Assembly: GCA_017545535.1 (NCBI GenBank)
Contig: JAFWMS010000021.1
Coordinates: forward strand, 221,966 to 285,965
Reading direction: 5' to 3'
Origin: Clostridia bacterium
GTDB lineage: Bacteria; Bacillota; Clostridia; Christensenellales; CAG-138
DNA: 64,000 nt
The notes under the pieces were generated by a model. It did not search any database, was not told where the DNA came from, and saw only the letters and a list, made by a program, of their open reading frames with translations. Shown here piece after piece: positions 17,226-25,793 of the stretch (position 1 is the first letter of the stretch; each line of letters starts with the position of its first letter). Made by a program: the position numbers and the translations under genes.

Positions 17226-17633
17226 TTACTTTTTCCGGCCGTATTCCCACAGGAGATTCCTGACCATAGCCCCCGCCATGCCCGTGGCCACGCTGATGAC
17301 CAGATCCCCCAGCATCGCCCAGGAAAGATGACACTCTCCCAGGAACGCGCACAACAGCAGCACCATGACAACGTCATATACGAAGCCGGCTATGGCTCCG
17401 GAAAGGGCCGAACGCTCCGTTGGCCCCTTCAAGGCAAAGAATCCGGCAACGAAGGGACAGGCAACCTTGAGTATGCCGTTTACCGGTCCGACGGCCTCCT
17501 CCCCTGCCCGATTCCCATAGAGGAGCAGGGCCAAAAAGCCCATGCCCAACACCGCAACCCCGCAGCCGATCAACGCGCCGACGAACTGTCTGCGCGTAAA
17601 CATCTTTTTTGTACGCCTTGTCCGCTTTCTCAT
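17226..17633 (-). CDS. four-helix membrane protein, TIGR04086-like
   Basis: 135 residues starting MRKRTRRTKKMFTRRQ, with GGGAGG upstream. A basic N-terminus is followed by four hydrophobic segments (about 19-42, 52-70, 76-95, 103-125). Size, topology and position beside yajC match the small clostridial family TIGR04086 as I remember it. Its function is unknown. In relatives that family often sits near genes of the SCIFF peptide; I see no Cys-rich peptide or radical SAM maturase here. The family assignment would need a profile search. Confidence 0.55.
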   Translation of the reverse strand: MRKRTRRTKKMFTRRQFVGALIGCGVAVLGMGFLALLLYGNRAGEEAVGPVNGILKVACPFVAGFFALKGPTERSALSGAIAGFVYDVVMVLLLCAFLGECHLSWAMLGDLVISVATGMAGAMVRNLLWEYGRKK

Positions 17634-17686
17634 GGTTTGCCTCCCGTTGATGATACAGCAATATATGCCCCCCCTCGGCGGAAAAT

Positions 17687-17714
17687 GAAAAAGCCGGCCA
17701 AAGGCCGGCTTTGC
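17687..17714 (-). terminator. intrinsic terminator after yajC
   Basis: AAAGCCGGCC-TTT-GGCCGGCTTT on the minus strand (17712-17690), followed by TTCATTTTC. Confidence 0.75.
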
Positions 17715-17726
17715 GGACAAAACGGT

Positions 17727-18077
17727 TTACTCCACCACGGACTCGTTCATGGTGTTCTCCGCACCCTTCTCCTCGATCTGGGAGATAGCGCCCCGGGCAA
17801 AGACCAGATGGATCTTGTCGGGACCGACCTGCATGACCACATAGTCGTCCTTTACGGAGGTGATGGTGCCATAGATGCCGCCGATGGTGCGGACCCGATC
17901 GCCGGGACGCAGGGAGGCCAGCATCTCCTTCACTTTTTTATCCCGCTTGCGCTGAGGAATGATCATGACGGCCATGAGGACCACCATGATAAGGATCAAA
18001 GGAAGCGTAGACATGAGGGACGAAGCGGTTCCCTCGGCAACAGCGGCCACGACGGGGCCCATGAAAAGATTCAGCAT
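17727..18077 (-). CDS. yajC: preprotein translocase accessory subunit YajC
   Basis: 116 residues. One membrane helix (about 22-40, LPLILIMVVLMAVMIIPQRKRDKK) is followed by the conserved cytoplasmic core MLASLRPGDRVRTIGGIYGTI. This is YajC, which joins SecDF-SecYEG. The secD and secF genes are not in the window. The start at 18077 has GGAAAGGA about 11 bases upstream; the ATG at 18062 is a possible alternative. It has its own promoter and is followed by a strong terminator, so it is probably transcribed alone. Confidence 0.9.
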   Translation of the reverse strand: MLNLFMGPVVAAVAEGTASSLMSTLPLILIMVVLMAVMIIPQRKRDKKVKEMLASLRPGDRVRTIGGIYGTITSVKDDYVVMQVGPDKIHLVFARGAISQIEEKGAENTMNESVVE

Positions 18078-18110
18078 GAACTTATAATTCCTTTCCGAAT
18101 TTCTTTATTG

Positions 18111-18139
18111 ATTTTACGACATATCCTCCTCTGCGTCAA
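18111..18139 (-). promoter_or_regulatory. sigma-A promoter for yajC
   Basis: On the minus strand TTGACG (18139-18134), a 17-base spacer and TAAAAT (18116-18111). Confidence 0.75.
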
Positions 18140-18149
18140 GAGAGAAATA

Positions 18150-18181
18150 GCTCCTTCGCCTGATAGCAAAGGCGAAGGAGC
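18150..18181 (-). terminator. hairpin terminator after the 50-residue ORF
   Basis: A 12-bp stem: GCTCCTTCGCCT and AGGCGAAGGAGC pair around an 8-base loop. The following T-tract is imperfect (TATTTCTCTC). It separates the small ORF from the yajC promoter. Confidence 0.65.
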
Positions 18182-18187
18182 CCGTCC

Positions 18188-18340
18188 TCATTTGAGCAGT
18201 GAGCTGCGTTTGATCACGCGAGCGGCCCGCTTGCCGTCCCGCTTCATCCGCCGCCAAACGTCGGGATACATGGCGTTCATGGCCGTCACCGCCAGAGCCA
18301 TCCCGCCGACCATGCCTAATCCGATCCCTGCTGTCTTCAT
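18188..18340 (-). CDS. small 50-residue membrane protein
   Basis: An ATG at 18340 opens a 50-codon frame ending in TGA. It begins MKTAGIGLGMVGGMALAVTA, continues through MNAMYPDVWRR and ends with a very basic tail (KRDGKRAARVIKRSSLLK). This reads as one short glycine-rich hydrophobic segment followed by a cationic cytoplasmic tail. AAAGGCGGT lies about 10 bases upstream, and a 12-bp terminator follows within 10 bases of the stop, which supports a real gene. I do not recognise a function. It resembles other short single-span clostridial proteins in style only. Confidence 0.6.
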   Translation of the reverse strand: MKTAGIGLGMVGGMALAVTAMNAMYPDVWRRMKRDGKRAARVIKRSSLLK

Positions 18341-18442
18341 GTTTCATGCACCGCCTTTCCTTCACAGTGAGGGGCGTAAAAAACGCATCCCTCTCCAGAT
18401 AGTATCCAAAGGCGGCGGCGGAAACATGCAGGCAGTTTTTGT

Positions 18443-19585
18443 CTATCGACGAAGGCGATGGATGACCTCCGGCAGGATCGAAAGAACTTTTTCGATTTCT
18501 GCGTTCGTGGTGTACCGGCTGAGGGACAGTCGAAGTGGCGCCCGCCGTCCGCCATTCAGCAGACCCATGGCCTTTAAAACATGGCTGGGCTCATTGGACC
18601 CAGCGGTGCAGGCGGAGCCGGCGGAAGCGGCGATCCCCTGCATGTCCAAAAGGGCCAGCAGTTCGTCCGCTGAAACGTCGTCAAACAGAAAGCTGACGAT
18701 GCCCGGGAGCCGCTCCAACCTGTGCCCTGTCAGCTGACAACCCGGAACAGTGGAAAGAATGCCGTCGATCAACTGAGTGGATAACGCTTCGATCCGGAGC
18801 CTCTCCTCCTCCATCCCCTCCGTCTGTTCCAGAAGGGCCTCCGCCATACCTACGGCGCCGGCCACGTTCTCCGTGCCTGCCCGGCGATGCTTCTCCTGCT
18901 CTCCGCCGGTAAGGAGGGGAAAGATAGCCATGCCCTTTTTTACATAGGCGGCGCCCATGCCGCGGGGCCCATGAAATTTATGGGCAGAGATGGTGAGCAG
19001 ATCCGCATGAAGCGCGTGCATATCCACGGGGATGTGTCCCGCCGCCTGGACGGCGTCTACATGGAATAGGATTCCCTGTTCCCGGCAAAGCGCGCCTATG
19101 CTGGAAATCGGCTGCAGTGTGCCCACCTCGTTGTTGGCCATCATGACGGAAATCAGGATCGTATCCGGGCGCATAGCCGCGAACACATCCACCACAGACA
19201 CCCGGCCGTACCCATCTACGGGCAGGACGGTGAGCTCGATGCTCCCCTGCCGTTCCAGCCCATAGAGGGTGTTCAGCACCGAGGGATGCTCCACCGCCGA
19301 AGTGATCACATGCCTGCCCTTCGCATGATTGGCTGCGACGGCCCCGCGCAGCAGATAGTTGTTCCCCTCGCTGCCACCGGAGGTGAACACGATCTCCTCC
19401 GCTTCTGCCCCCAGGCAGCCGGCAATTTTGGTCCTGGCCTGTTCCAGCGCCTTCCGCGCCTCCCGGGCATAGCTATGGAGGGAGGATGGGTTCCCCTGCT
19501 CCCCCTCCATAAAAGGCAACATAGCCGCCAGCGCCCGGCGGGAAAGCCGGGTGGTGGCGGCGTTGTCAAAATACATGCGCTCCAT
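18443..19585 (-). CDS. cysteine desulfurase, NifS/IscS type
   Basis: 380 residues, PLP-dependent. DNAATTRLS (about 7-15) opens the protein; the PLP lysine is in SAHKFHGPRGMG (about 200), and the catalytic Cys is in the loop SAGSACTAGS (about 325). It releases sulfur from cysteine for Fe-S clusters or tRNA thiolation. The typical clostridial partner genes iscU or mnmA are not beside it. It follows trxA by 10 bases with only a weak ribosome site, in the hisS-aspS-trxA run. A second paralogue sits at 48468-49613 beside thiI. Confidence 0.9.
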   Translation of the reverse strand: MERMYFDNAATTRLSRRALAAMLPFMEGEQGNPSSLHSYAREARKALEQARTKIAGCLGAEAEEIVFTSGGSEGNNYLLRGAVAANHAKGRHVITSAVEHPSVLNTLYGLERQGSIELTVLPVDGYGRVSVVDVFAAMRPDTILISVMMANNEVGTLQPISSIGALCREQGILFHVDAVQAAGHIPVDMHALHADLLTISAHKFHGPRGMGAAYVKKGMAIFPLLTGGEQEKHRRAGTENVAGAVGMAEALLEQTEGMEEERLRIEALSTQLIDGILSTVPGCQLTGHRLERLPGIVSFLFDDVSADELLALLDMQGIAASAGSACTAGSNEPSHVLKAMGLLNGGRRAPLRLSLSRYTTNAEIEKVLSILPEVIHRLRR

Positions 19586-19595
19586 TTTTATGGGG

Positions 19596-19925
19596 TCACA
19601 GCGCCTTGTTCAGCATCTGCTCCAGGGCGGCCTTGGGACGAGCGCCGATGGCCTTGTCCACCAGTTCGCCCTTTTTGAAGATCATAAGCGTGGGGATGTT
19701 CATGATGCGGTACCGCTGGGCGAGCTCGCCCATCTCATCCACATCCACCTTGGCCACGATGGCCTTGTCCGCGAACTGATTGGCGATCTCCTCCACGATA
19801 GGGGCGACCATACGACAGGGACCGCACCAAGTGGCCCAAAAGTCCACCAAAACGGGCTTGTCCCCGGCGATGAGCTTGTCGAAGGCTTCCTCAGAACCGA
19901 TGTGGATCACATTCTCGTTTGCCAT
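19596..19925 (-). CDS. trxA: thioredoxin
   Basis: 109 residues, single thioredoxin fold. The redox site is WATWCGPCRM (about 28-37), and the cis-Pro loop IMNIPTLMIFKKGE and the closing Gly-rich strand are in place. AAGGAG precedes the ATG. It reduces protein disulfides in the cytoplasm with electrons from thioredoxin reductase, which is not in the window. It lies between aspS and the cysteine desulfurase, and could recycle persulfide or disulfide forms of the desulfurase; that link is inferred from position. Confidence 0.93.
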   Translation of the reverse strand: MANENVIHIGSEEAFDKLIAGDKPVLVDFWATWCGPCRMVAPIVEEIANQFADKAIVAKVDVDEMGELAQRYRIMNIPTLMIFKKGELVDKAIGARPKAALEQMLNKAL

Positions 19926-19943
19926 TATTCTTCTCCTTTTCGC

Positions 19944-21737
19944 TTAGTCTTCCAGGTCCTTGAAAGAAATATGCAGTTCATCCAGCTGCTTCTGCTCCAC
20001 GGGATAGGGCGCGCCCGTCAGGGGGTCGGAGGCGTTCTGCACCTTGGGGAAGGCGATCACGTCCCGAATGCTGCTGGCGCCGCAGATGAGCATGGCCAGC
20101 CGATCGAGGCCATAGGCCAGGCCGCCGTGAGGAGGCGTGCCATATTTAAAGGCGTTGAGCAAAAAGCCGAACCGCTGTTGAGCCGCTTCCTCGGTGAAGC
20201 CCAGGGCCTTGAACATACGCTGCTGAAGCTCCGCGGAATGGATACGGATGCTGCCGCCGCCGATCTCGTTCCCATTGAGCACGATGTCGTAGGCCTTTGC
20301 CCGGACTGCCCCAGGATCCTTCTCGATAAGGTCCAGATCTTCGTCCATGGGGCTGGTGAAGGGATGGTGCATAGCCATGAACCGGCCCTCCTCCTCGCTC
20401 CATTCGAACTGGGGGAACTCCACCACCCACAGCAGGGCGTAGGTGTTTTCGGGGATCAGCTGGAGCTTGTTGGCCACCTTCAGCCTGAGAGCGCCCAAAG
20501 AGGCCCAAACCACGCTGTTCTGATCCGCCACGATGAACAGCAAATCGCCCTTTTCGAAGTTGGTTCTCGCCTCGATGGCTCGCACCTCCTCGGCGGAGAG
20601 GAACTTCAAGATGGGGCTCTGGATGCCCTCGTCTTTGTAGTTCATCCACGCCAGGCCCTTGGCCTTATAGGTCTTGACGAACTCACCCTCTGCGTCGATC
20701 TCCTTGCGGGAGTACTTATGTGAGCCGCCCTTCACGTTGATGCAGCGGACGGAGCCGCCGGCCTTGACGGCATTGGAGAACACGGAGAAGCCGCTGTCCT
20801 TCACGATATCGGTGAGGTCGACGAGCTCCATGCCGAAGCGGATGTCCGGCTTATCGGAGCCGTAACGGTTCATGGCGTCGATCCACTTGATCCGCGGCAG
20901 GGGGTTCGGGATATCCACGTCCAGGCACTCCTTAAACACCCGACGCAAAAAGCCCTCGTTCATGGCCATGACGTCGTCCTCTTCCACGAAGGACATCTCC
21001 AGGTCGATCTGCGTGAAGTCAGGCTGCCTATCGGCCCGCAGGTCCTCGTCCCTGAAGCAGCGGGCGATCTGCATATACCGGTCAAAGCCGGAGACCATGA
21101 GCATCTGCTTAAAGAGCTGGGGGCTCTGAGGCAGGGCGTAGAAGCTGCCCGGATGGACCCGAGAGGGCACCAGATAGTCCCGAGCGCCCTCCGGCGTGCT
21201 GCCGGTGAGGACCGGGGTCTCGATCTCTACAAAGCCGTTTTCCGCAAAATATTCCCGGGCGATGTGGGCGATCTTATGCCGCATCATGAGATTCTTCTGC
21301 ATGACAGGCCGACGAAGGTCCAAATACCGGTATTTGAGCCGCAGCAGCTCCCCGGCGTTGGTGTCGTCGCTGACCTCGAAGGGAGGCGTCTCGCTGACGG
21401 AAAGGATCTTGAAGTCCTTCACCTTCACCTCGACCTCGCCGGTCTTCATCTTGGGGTTCACCATATTGCCCGTCCGAGCCTCTAAGGTGCCCCGGATGGC
21501 CAGCACATATTCGGAACGGATGGTGGACGCACGGGCATAGTCCTCCTCGCTCAGGGTGCTGCTGTCAAACACCACCTGCATGAGGCCGGACCGGTCCCGA
21601 AGCTGGATGAAGATCAACGCGCCCAAATCGCGGCGCACGTTGCACCAGCCCATCAGCGTCACTTCCCTGCCTACGTCCGCCTTGCCCAACTCGGCGCAGT
21701 AGCAGGTGCGTTTCCATCCCTGCAGCAATTCACTCAT
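19944..21737 (-). CDS. aspS: aspartyl-tRNA synthetase
   Basis: 597 residues, class II. An N-terminal OB anticodon-binding domain (about 15-110) is followed by the catalytic domain with motif 2 (ARCFRDEDLRADRQPDFTQID, split here by the usual loop), a bacterial GAD insertion (about 300-420) and motif 3 GLAYGLDRLAML near the C-terminus. It charges tRNA-Asp, and possibly tRNA-Asn if the organism uses indirect Asn formation. It overlaps hisS by 8 bases, so the two are translationally coupled and share the T-box leader upstream of hisS. Confidence 0.96.
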   Translation of the reverse strand: MSELLQGWKRTCYCAELGKADVGREVTLMGWCNVRRDLGALIFIQLRDRSGLMQVVFDSSTLSEEDYARASTIRSEYVLAIRGTLEARTGNMVNPKMKTGEVEVKVKDFKILSVSETPPFEVSDDTNAGELLRLKYRYLDLRRPVMQKNLMMRHKIAHIAREYFAENGFVEIETPVLTGSTPEGARDYLVPSRVHPGSFYALPQSPQLFKQMLMVSGFDRYMQIARCFRDEDLRADRQPDFTQIDLEMSFVEEDDVMAMNEGFLRRVFKECLDVDIPNPLPRIKWIDAMNRYGSDKPDIRFGMELVDLTDIVKDSGFSVFSNAVKAGGSVRCINVKGGSHKYSRKEIDAEGEFVKTYKAKGLAWMNYKDEGIQSPILKFLSAEEVRAIEARTNFEKGDLLFIVADQNSVVWASLGALRLKVANKLQLIPENTYALLWVVEFPQFEWSEEEGRFMAMHHPFTSPMDEDLDLIEKDPGAVRAKAYDIVLNGNEIGGGSIRIHSAELQQRMFKALGFTEEAAQQRFGFLLNAFKYGTPPHGGLAYGLDRLAMLICGASSIRDVIAFPKVQNASDPLTGAPYPVEQKQLDELHISFKDLED

Positions 21738-23004
21738 GCTGTTCGCCTCCTATCATGTCTGCAATATCGTTCGCCGTGAGCGAGACTTCGATCTGCTCAC
21801 CGGTGGCCATTTCCTTTATGTTTCCCTTGCCGGTCTTGAGCTCGTTTTCACCGATGACCAGCACGTACTTTGCTTCCGTCTTGCCGGCGTACTTGAAGTT
21901 GGCCTTCACGCTCCGGCCCACGTGGTCCGTATCCGTGGAGAAACCAAGCTTCCGAAGGCCGTTCACCAACTCAAAAGCCTTCTGCCGCTCGGCGTCACCC
22001 ATGCCGAAAACGAGCACGTCCACCGGCTCCGGCTTGGGAATCTCCACCCCCAGCTGGTCGAGGTACAGGAGTAGCCGTTCGATGCCCAACCCAAAGCCGA
22101 CTGCCGCTACCTCCGGGCCGCCGATCTGCTTGACCAGGCCATCGTACCGGCCGCCGCCGCAAAGAGTCCCCTGTGCGCCCGCCGCGCCGGACACAATCTC
22201 GAACACGGTGCGGGTGTAATAATCCAATCCGCGAACCAGCATGGGGTCCATCTCATAGGGGATGTTGACGGCGTCCAGATACCCCCGGAGCCTGTCCATA
22301 TGGGCCCGGCATTCATCGCACACATAGTCCAGGGTATGGGGCGCGCCGGCGTTGATCTTCTTGCAATCGTCCACCTTGCAGTCCAGGACCCGCAGGGGGT
22401 TCTTTTCGAGCCGCACCTGGCAGTCCTCGCAAAGCTCGTCCCGATGCTCGGACAGGTATGCCTTCAATGCCGCCTGATACCGATCCCGGCACTTGGGGCA
22501 GCCGATGGAGTTGAGCTTCACGGTGAGGTCCCGGGCGCCCATGGCGGTGAAGATGTCCCAGGCCATGGAGATGACCTCGGCATCCGCACTGGGCTCGGGT
22601 GCACCAAAGCACTCCACGCCGAACTGGTGGTGCTCCCGCAGCCGCCCCGCCTGAGGCCGCTCATACCGAAACACGGGGCAGTTGAGATAGTAGACCTTCA
22701 GAGGCATAGCCTCTGCAAAGAGCCCGTGCTCCACGAACATGCGCACGGTCCCCGCCGTCCCCTCGGGCTTCAGGGTGATACTGCGCCCGCCCTTGTCGTT
22801 GAAGGTATACATCTCCTTTTGGACCACGTCCGTGGTATCGCCAACAGAACGCAAAAACAGCTCCGTATGCTCGATGACTGGGGTGCGGATCTCCTTGAAG
22901 CCATAACGGGCGGTGGTCCTGCGGATCAATTCCTCCACATACTGCCAGCGATAGCTCTCCCCCGGGGTCACGTCCCGGGTGCCTTTGGGTGCCTGATAAG
23001 CCAT
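21730..23004 (-). CDS. hisS: histidyl-tRNA synthetase
   Basis: 424 residues, class II. It opens with PKGTRDVTPGES; motif 2 reads FRYERPQAGRLREHHQ, the histidine-A motifs are GLDYYTRTVFE and GGGRYDGLV, and motif 3 is GFGLGIERLLL. The C-terminal anticodon domain begins near residue 330. AGGAGGAAAAACT precedes the ATG. Four Cys (CPKC and CEDC) in the insertion near 170-205, with CDEC later, suggest a small zinc-binding insert. It is the first gene behind the T-box. Confidence 0.96.
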   Translation of the reverse strand: MAYQAPKGTRDVTPGESYRWQYVEELIRRTTARYGFKEIRTPVIEHTELFLRSVGDTTDVVQKEMYTFNDKGGRSITLKPEGTAGTVRMFVEHGLFAEAMPLKVYYLNCPVFRYERPQAGRLREHHQFGVECFGAPEPSADAEVISMAWDIFTAMGARDLTVKLNSIGCPKCRDRYQAALKAYLSEHRDELCEDCQVRLEKNPLRVLDCKVDDCKKINAGAPHTLDYVCDECRAHMDRLRGYLDAVNIPYEMDPMLVRGLDYYTRTVFEIVSGAAGAQGTLCGGGRYDGLVKQIGGPEVAAVGFGLGIERLLLYLDQLGVEIPKPEPVDVLVFGMGDAERQKAFELVNGLRKLGFSTDTDHVGRSVKANFKYAGKTEAKYVLVIGENELKTGKGNIKEMATGEQIEVSLTANDIADMIGGEQHE

Positions 23005-23019
23005 AGTTTTTCCTCCTGC

Positions 23020-23246
23020 TACGAAAAAGCGGCCCCGTCTCCTCTCAAGGGACGGAAGACCGCGGTGCCACCCTGATTAAGCGAATGATCGCTTCACTCT
23101 CGTTCCTAACGCGAACCACACGGCGGACCATTTCCTGTCCGCGGCTCCCGGCTGTCCTTCCAGGCACCCTCTCCTGTTCGGCTTTCACCCGCCCGAACTC
23201 GCTGAAAGATGAGGAAACGCGCCTGTACTCTTCCGTTCTTCGCCTT
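23020..23246 (-). promoter_or_regulatory. T-box leader RNA controlling hisS-aspS
   Basis: The T-box sequence AGGGTGGCACCGCGG lies at 23074-23060 on the minus strand. It is followed by a competing terminator (GCGG...CCGC then TTTTT at 23028-23024) and the hisS ribosome site. Upstream, stem I shows GGAAGAGTACAGGC with the distal loop GGGCGGGTGAAAGCC. The 3' strand of the specifier loop reads GGAAGGACAGCC; the likely specifier codon is GAC (Asp, 23156-23154). Uncharged tRNA should favour the antiterminator. Confidence 0.9.
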
Positions 23247-23252
23247 TGCAGT

Positions 23253-23281
23253 AGTATACCCGCCTTTTCCCCGCTTGTCAA
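23253..23281 (-). promoter_or_regulatory. sigma-A promoter for the hisS-aspS operon
   Basis: On the minus strand TTGACA (23281-23276), a 17-base spacer and TATACT (23258-23253). The hemZ stop codon TGA lies inside the -35 box. Confidence 0.85.
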
Positions 23282-24711
23282 TCGGAAAACAGCCGTTTTT
23301 TCTCGCTGAAAAGCCTGTCCTGCTTTTTGTACCAGGTGGGCACGTCCTTGGGACTGGGCAGCCGCTCCACCCGCTCGCTCACGCCGTAGACCCGCTTGGT
23401 CATGGAGCCGGCACCGTGGGCCATGATGCTGACGGTCTCCTCCATCATGTCGATGTTGTAGACGCACTCAGTCCCGGGCTTCGCGTAGCCTACGTTCTCC
23501 AAATTCCCCTGCATGTACTTCTGACGGTACATGTAGTAGGGCTTCATGCCCAGCTGCCGGGCCGCCTCTGCGCCCATACGGACCATCTCCTCTACCGCTT
23601 CGCCCTTCGGAAGCGGATACTCCTCCAATCGCGCCTTCAGTCGGGAGGAATGCTTGATGGCCAAGGTATGGACCGTCAGATTCTCCGGAGCGAAGGCCTG
23701 GATGGCCGCCAGCGTACGGGCGAAATCTCCCACGTCCTCCCCCGGCAGACCGGCGATCAGGTCCATGTTGATGCAGTCGAAGCCCTCCTGTCGGGCCAGT
23801 TCAAAGCAGGCAGCGATATCCGCGGCGGTGTGAAAGCGGCCGATGGCCTGGAGGGTTCTGTCGTTCATGGTCTGGGGATTGATGCTGATGCGGCTGATCC
23901 CGTGAGCCTTCAGCACCCGCAGCTTCTCCCGGGTGATGGTGTCAGGCCGCCCCGCCTCCACCGTGAACTCACGGCCCCCGATGCCATAGGCTTCGTCCAA
24001 CGCAGTAAGGACCCTATTCAGCTCCGCAGCCGAAAGGACCGTAGGCGTACCGCCGCCGAAGTAGAATGTGCGGATAGAGTAGCCCGCCTTCTTCAGCAGC
24101 TCCGCCCCCTGGCGAATATCCAGGATCAGATGATCCGCATACTCGCTCAGGACGCCCTCCCTCTTGGCCACCTCTGCGCCAAAGGAACAATAGAGGCACC
24201 GGCTGCGGCAGAAGGGGATATGCAGATACACGGAGGCGCTTCTGGACGCGATGGACTCGATATGGGGCCGCTGGGCCTCCGTGATCTCCTCCACCAGCGC
24301 CTGCTTTTGAGGAGAAACGGTGAACAGCTCCCGAAAGGAGCGCTTGGCCTCCTCCATCCCCTGCCGTCCGGCGATCTCCCGAAAGAGCTTGGTGGGACGG
24401 ATGCCGGTGAGGGACCCCCAGGGGGTGGCCACCGGATAGAGGGCCTGCATGATCTGATAGACGCACAGCTTCAACGCCCGCTTCTGCTGCCGTTTCACAT
24501 CCAGGACATCCGCTCCCGGCTGGACCGGCACGATCCTTTCGACGTGCTGCGGCATAGCCAGGCATTTAGCTTCGTCCCCCAGAAGGATCACGAAGAGACG
24601 GAGCTCCGCTTCGGGCGCATAAGGAAGAATGGCCGTCTGTCCCAAAAACAGGCGGACCTCCTCGGTCATATCGTTATAAAACCCTTTGGCGTTGGTGATC
24701 AGCTGAACCAT
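23278..24711 (-). CDS. hemZ: HemZ-type oxygen-independent coproporphyrinogen III oxidase-like radical SAM protein
   Basis: 477 residues. An N-terminal domain (about 1-165) without Cys motifs precedes the radical SAM core, whose cluster motif is CRSRCLYCSF (Cys-x3-Cys-x2-Cys, about 178). GGGTPTVLSAAEL, INPQTMNDRTLQ and DLIAGLPGED are family blocks of the HemN/HemZ group. B. subtilis HemZ has this domain order. It may act in haem synthesis or transfer haem as HemW does. No other haem-synthesis gene is near, so the role is uncertain in an anaerobe. The start overlaps the upstream hydrolase by 13 bases. Confidence 0.88.
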   Translation of the reverse strand: MVQLITNAKGFYNDMTEEVRLFLGQTAILPYAPEAELRLFVILLGDEAKCLAMPQHVERIVPVQPGADVLDVKRQQKRALKLCVYQIMQALYPVATPWGSLTGIRPTKLFREIAGRQGMEEAKRSFRELFTVSPQKQALVEEITEAQRPHIESIASRSASVYLHIPFCRSRCLYCSFGAEVAKREGVLSEYADHLILDIRQGAELLKKAGYSIRTFYFGGGTPTVLSAAELNRVLTALDEAYGIGGREFTVEAGRPDTITREKLRVLKAHGISRISINPQTMNDRTLQAIGRFHTAADIAACFELARQEGFDCINMDLIAGLPGEDVGDFARTLAAIQAFAPENLTVHTLAIKHSSRLKARLEEYPLPKGEAVEEMVRMGAEAARQLGMKPYYMYRQKYMQGNLENVGYAKPGTECVYNIDMMEETVSIMAHGAGSMTKRVYGVSERVERLPSPKDVPTWYKKQDRLFSEKKRLFSD

Positions 24712-25337
24712 GGATGATCCCGATAGGCGTTCAGCGGATTGAACTGCTTCTCATGCTCGATGGTGGTGCTCTCCTCATGACCTGGATAGACCACATACCC
24801 GTCCAGGGCATAGAGCTTTTGGAACAGGGAGTCCATCAGCTCCCGGATATTGCCCCCCAAGTCCGTCCGGCCCACGCTTTCGCAGAAAAGGGTATCGCCG
24901 GTGAAGACCGTCTTTTCCTCGTCCACCGCAAAGCATACGCCGCCTTTGGTGTGGCCCGGGGTCTCGATAACGCGAAAGATAAGGCCGCCGGCTTCGATCC
25001 TGTCTCCCTCACGGATGAACGCATCCGCTTTGCAGGGCTTAAGGCCATAGCTCATGGCGGAAATGTAGGACGGCTTCCCCGCAGCCATGGCGGCATCCGC
25101 TTCATGAATATAGACTGTGGCTCCCGTTTTTGCCTTCAGGTCCGCCGCCCCCCACACATGATCGAAGTGGCCGTGAGTCAGCAAAATATGGGTGCAGGAC
25201 AGGCCCTCGCTACAGAGCCGATCATAGATCAGGTCCGCATCCGCGGGATCGATCACGGCGCAGGTGGGGTTCCCCTCCCGACATACAATATAGGAATTGG
25301 CCATAACGGGGCCGCAGGGCAAGGCGATGATCTGCAT
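24699..25337 (-). CDS. metallo-beta-lactamase-fold hydrolase (glyoxalase II-like)
   Basis: 212 residues. The metal site THGHFDHVWG (about 58) and the later GHTKGGVCF (about 133), TGDTLF and PGHEEST motifs place it in the YqgX/YcbL hydrolase group, cytoplasmic and usually acting on thioesters such as S-lactoylglutathione analogues. The exact substrate is unknown; most Clostridia lack glutathione. It is tightly packed between dtd (3 bases upstream) and hemZ (13-base overlap), so it belongs to the rel operon. Confidence 0.88.
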   Translation of the reverse strand: MQIIALPCGPVMANSYIVCREGNPTCAVIDPADADLIYDRLCSEGLSCTHILLTHGHFDHVWGAADLKAKTGATVYIHEADAAMAAGKPSYISAMSYGLKPCKADAFIREGDRIEAGGLIFRVIETPGHTKGGVCFAVDEEKTVFTGDTLFCESVGRTDLGGNIRELMDSLFQKLYALDGYVVYPGHEESTTIEHEKQFNPLNAYRDHPWFS

Positions 25338-25340
25338 GGC

Positions 25341-25790
25341 TCAAAACTCCTTTCGGCTGTTAAGCAGGATGGTGAAGGGACCGTCGTTGACCAACGACAC
25401 CTGCATGTCGGCCATGAAGGTGCCGCTTTCCACGGGCACGCCGCCCTCCCGCATGTACGCTTTGACGGTCTCGAACAGAGGTTTGGCCTTCTCCGGGCGC
25501 TCGGCGGTGATGTAGCTGGGCCGACGGCCATGGCGGGCATCCCCAGCCAGGGTGAATTGGCTCACGGCCAGGATGCTCCCCTGGGCCTCCCCCACGGATC
25601 GGTTGGGGACCCCGTTCTCGTCGTCGAAGATACGCAATCCCACACACTTGTCAGCGATATATCGGGCGTCCTTCTCCGTATCGCCAACCTCCACGCCGAT
25701 GAGGACCATGAGGCCCTTTTCAATGGATGCGGTGAGCTCCCCTCCGATGGAGACGGAGGAGCTCAAAACCCGCTGAACCACAGCTCGCAT
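25341..25790 (-). CDS. dtd: D-aminoacyl-tRNA deacylase
   Basis: 149 residues, standard length. It opens MRAVVQRVLSSSVSIGG; the two signature segments SQFTLAGDARHGRRPS (about 78) and VNDGPFTILLNS (about 133, the usual NxGPVT with Phe for Val) form the chiral proofreading pocket. It removes D-amino acids and glycine mis-attached to tRNA. It starts 3 bases after rel, as in many Firmicutes. Confidence 0.95.
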   Translation of the reverse strand: MRAVVQRVLSSSVSIGGELTASIEKGLMVLIGVEVGDTEKDARYIADKCVGLRIFDDENGVPNRSVGEAQGSILAVSQFTLAGDARHGRRPSYITAERPEKAKPLFETVKAYMREGGVPVESGTFMADMQVSLVNDGPFTILLNSRKEF

Positions 25791-25793
25791 AGT

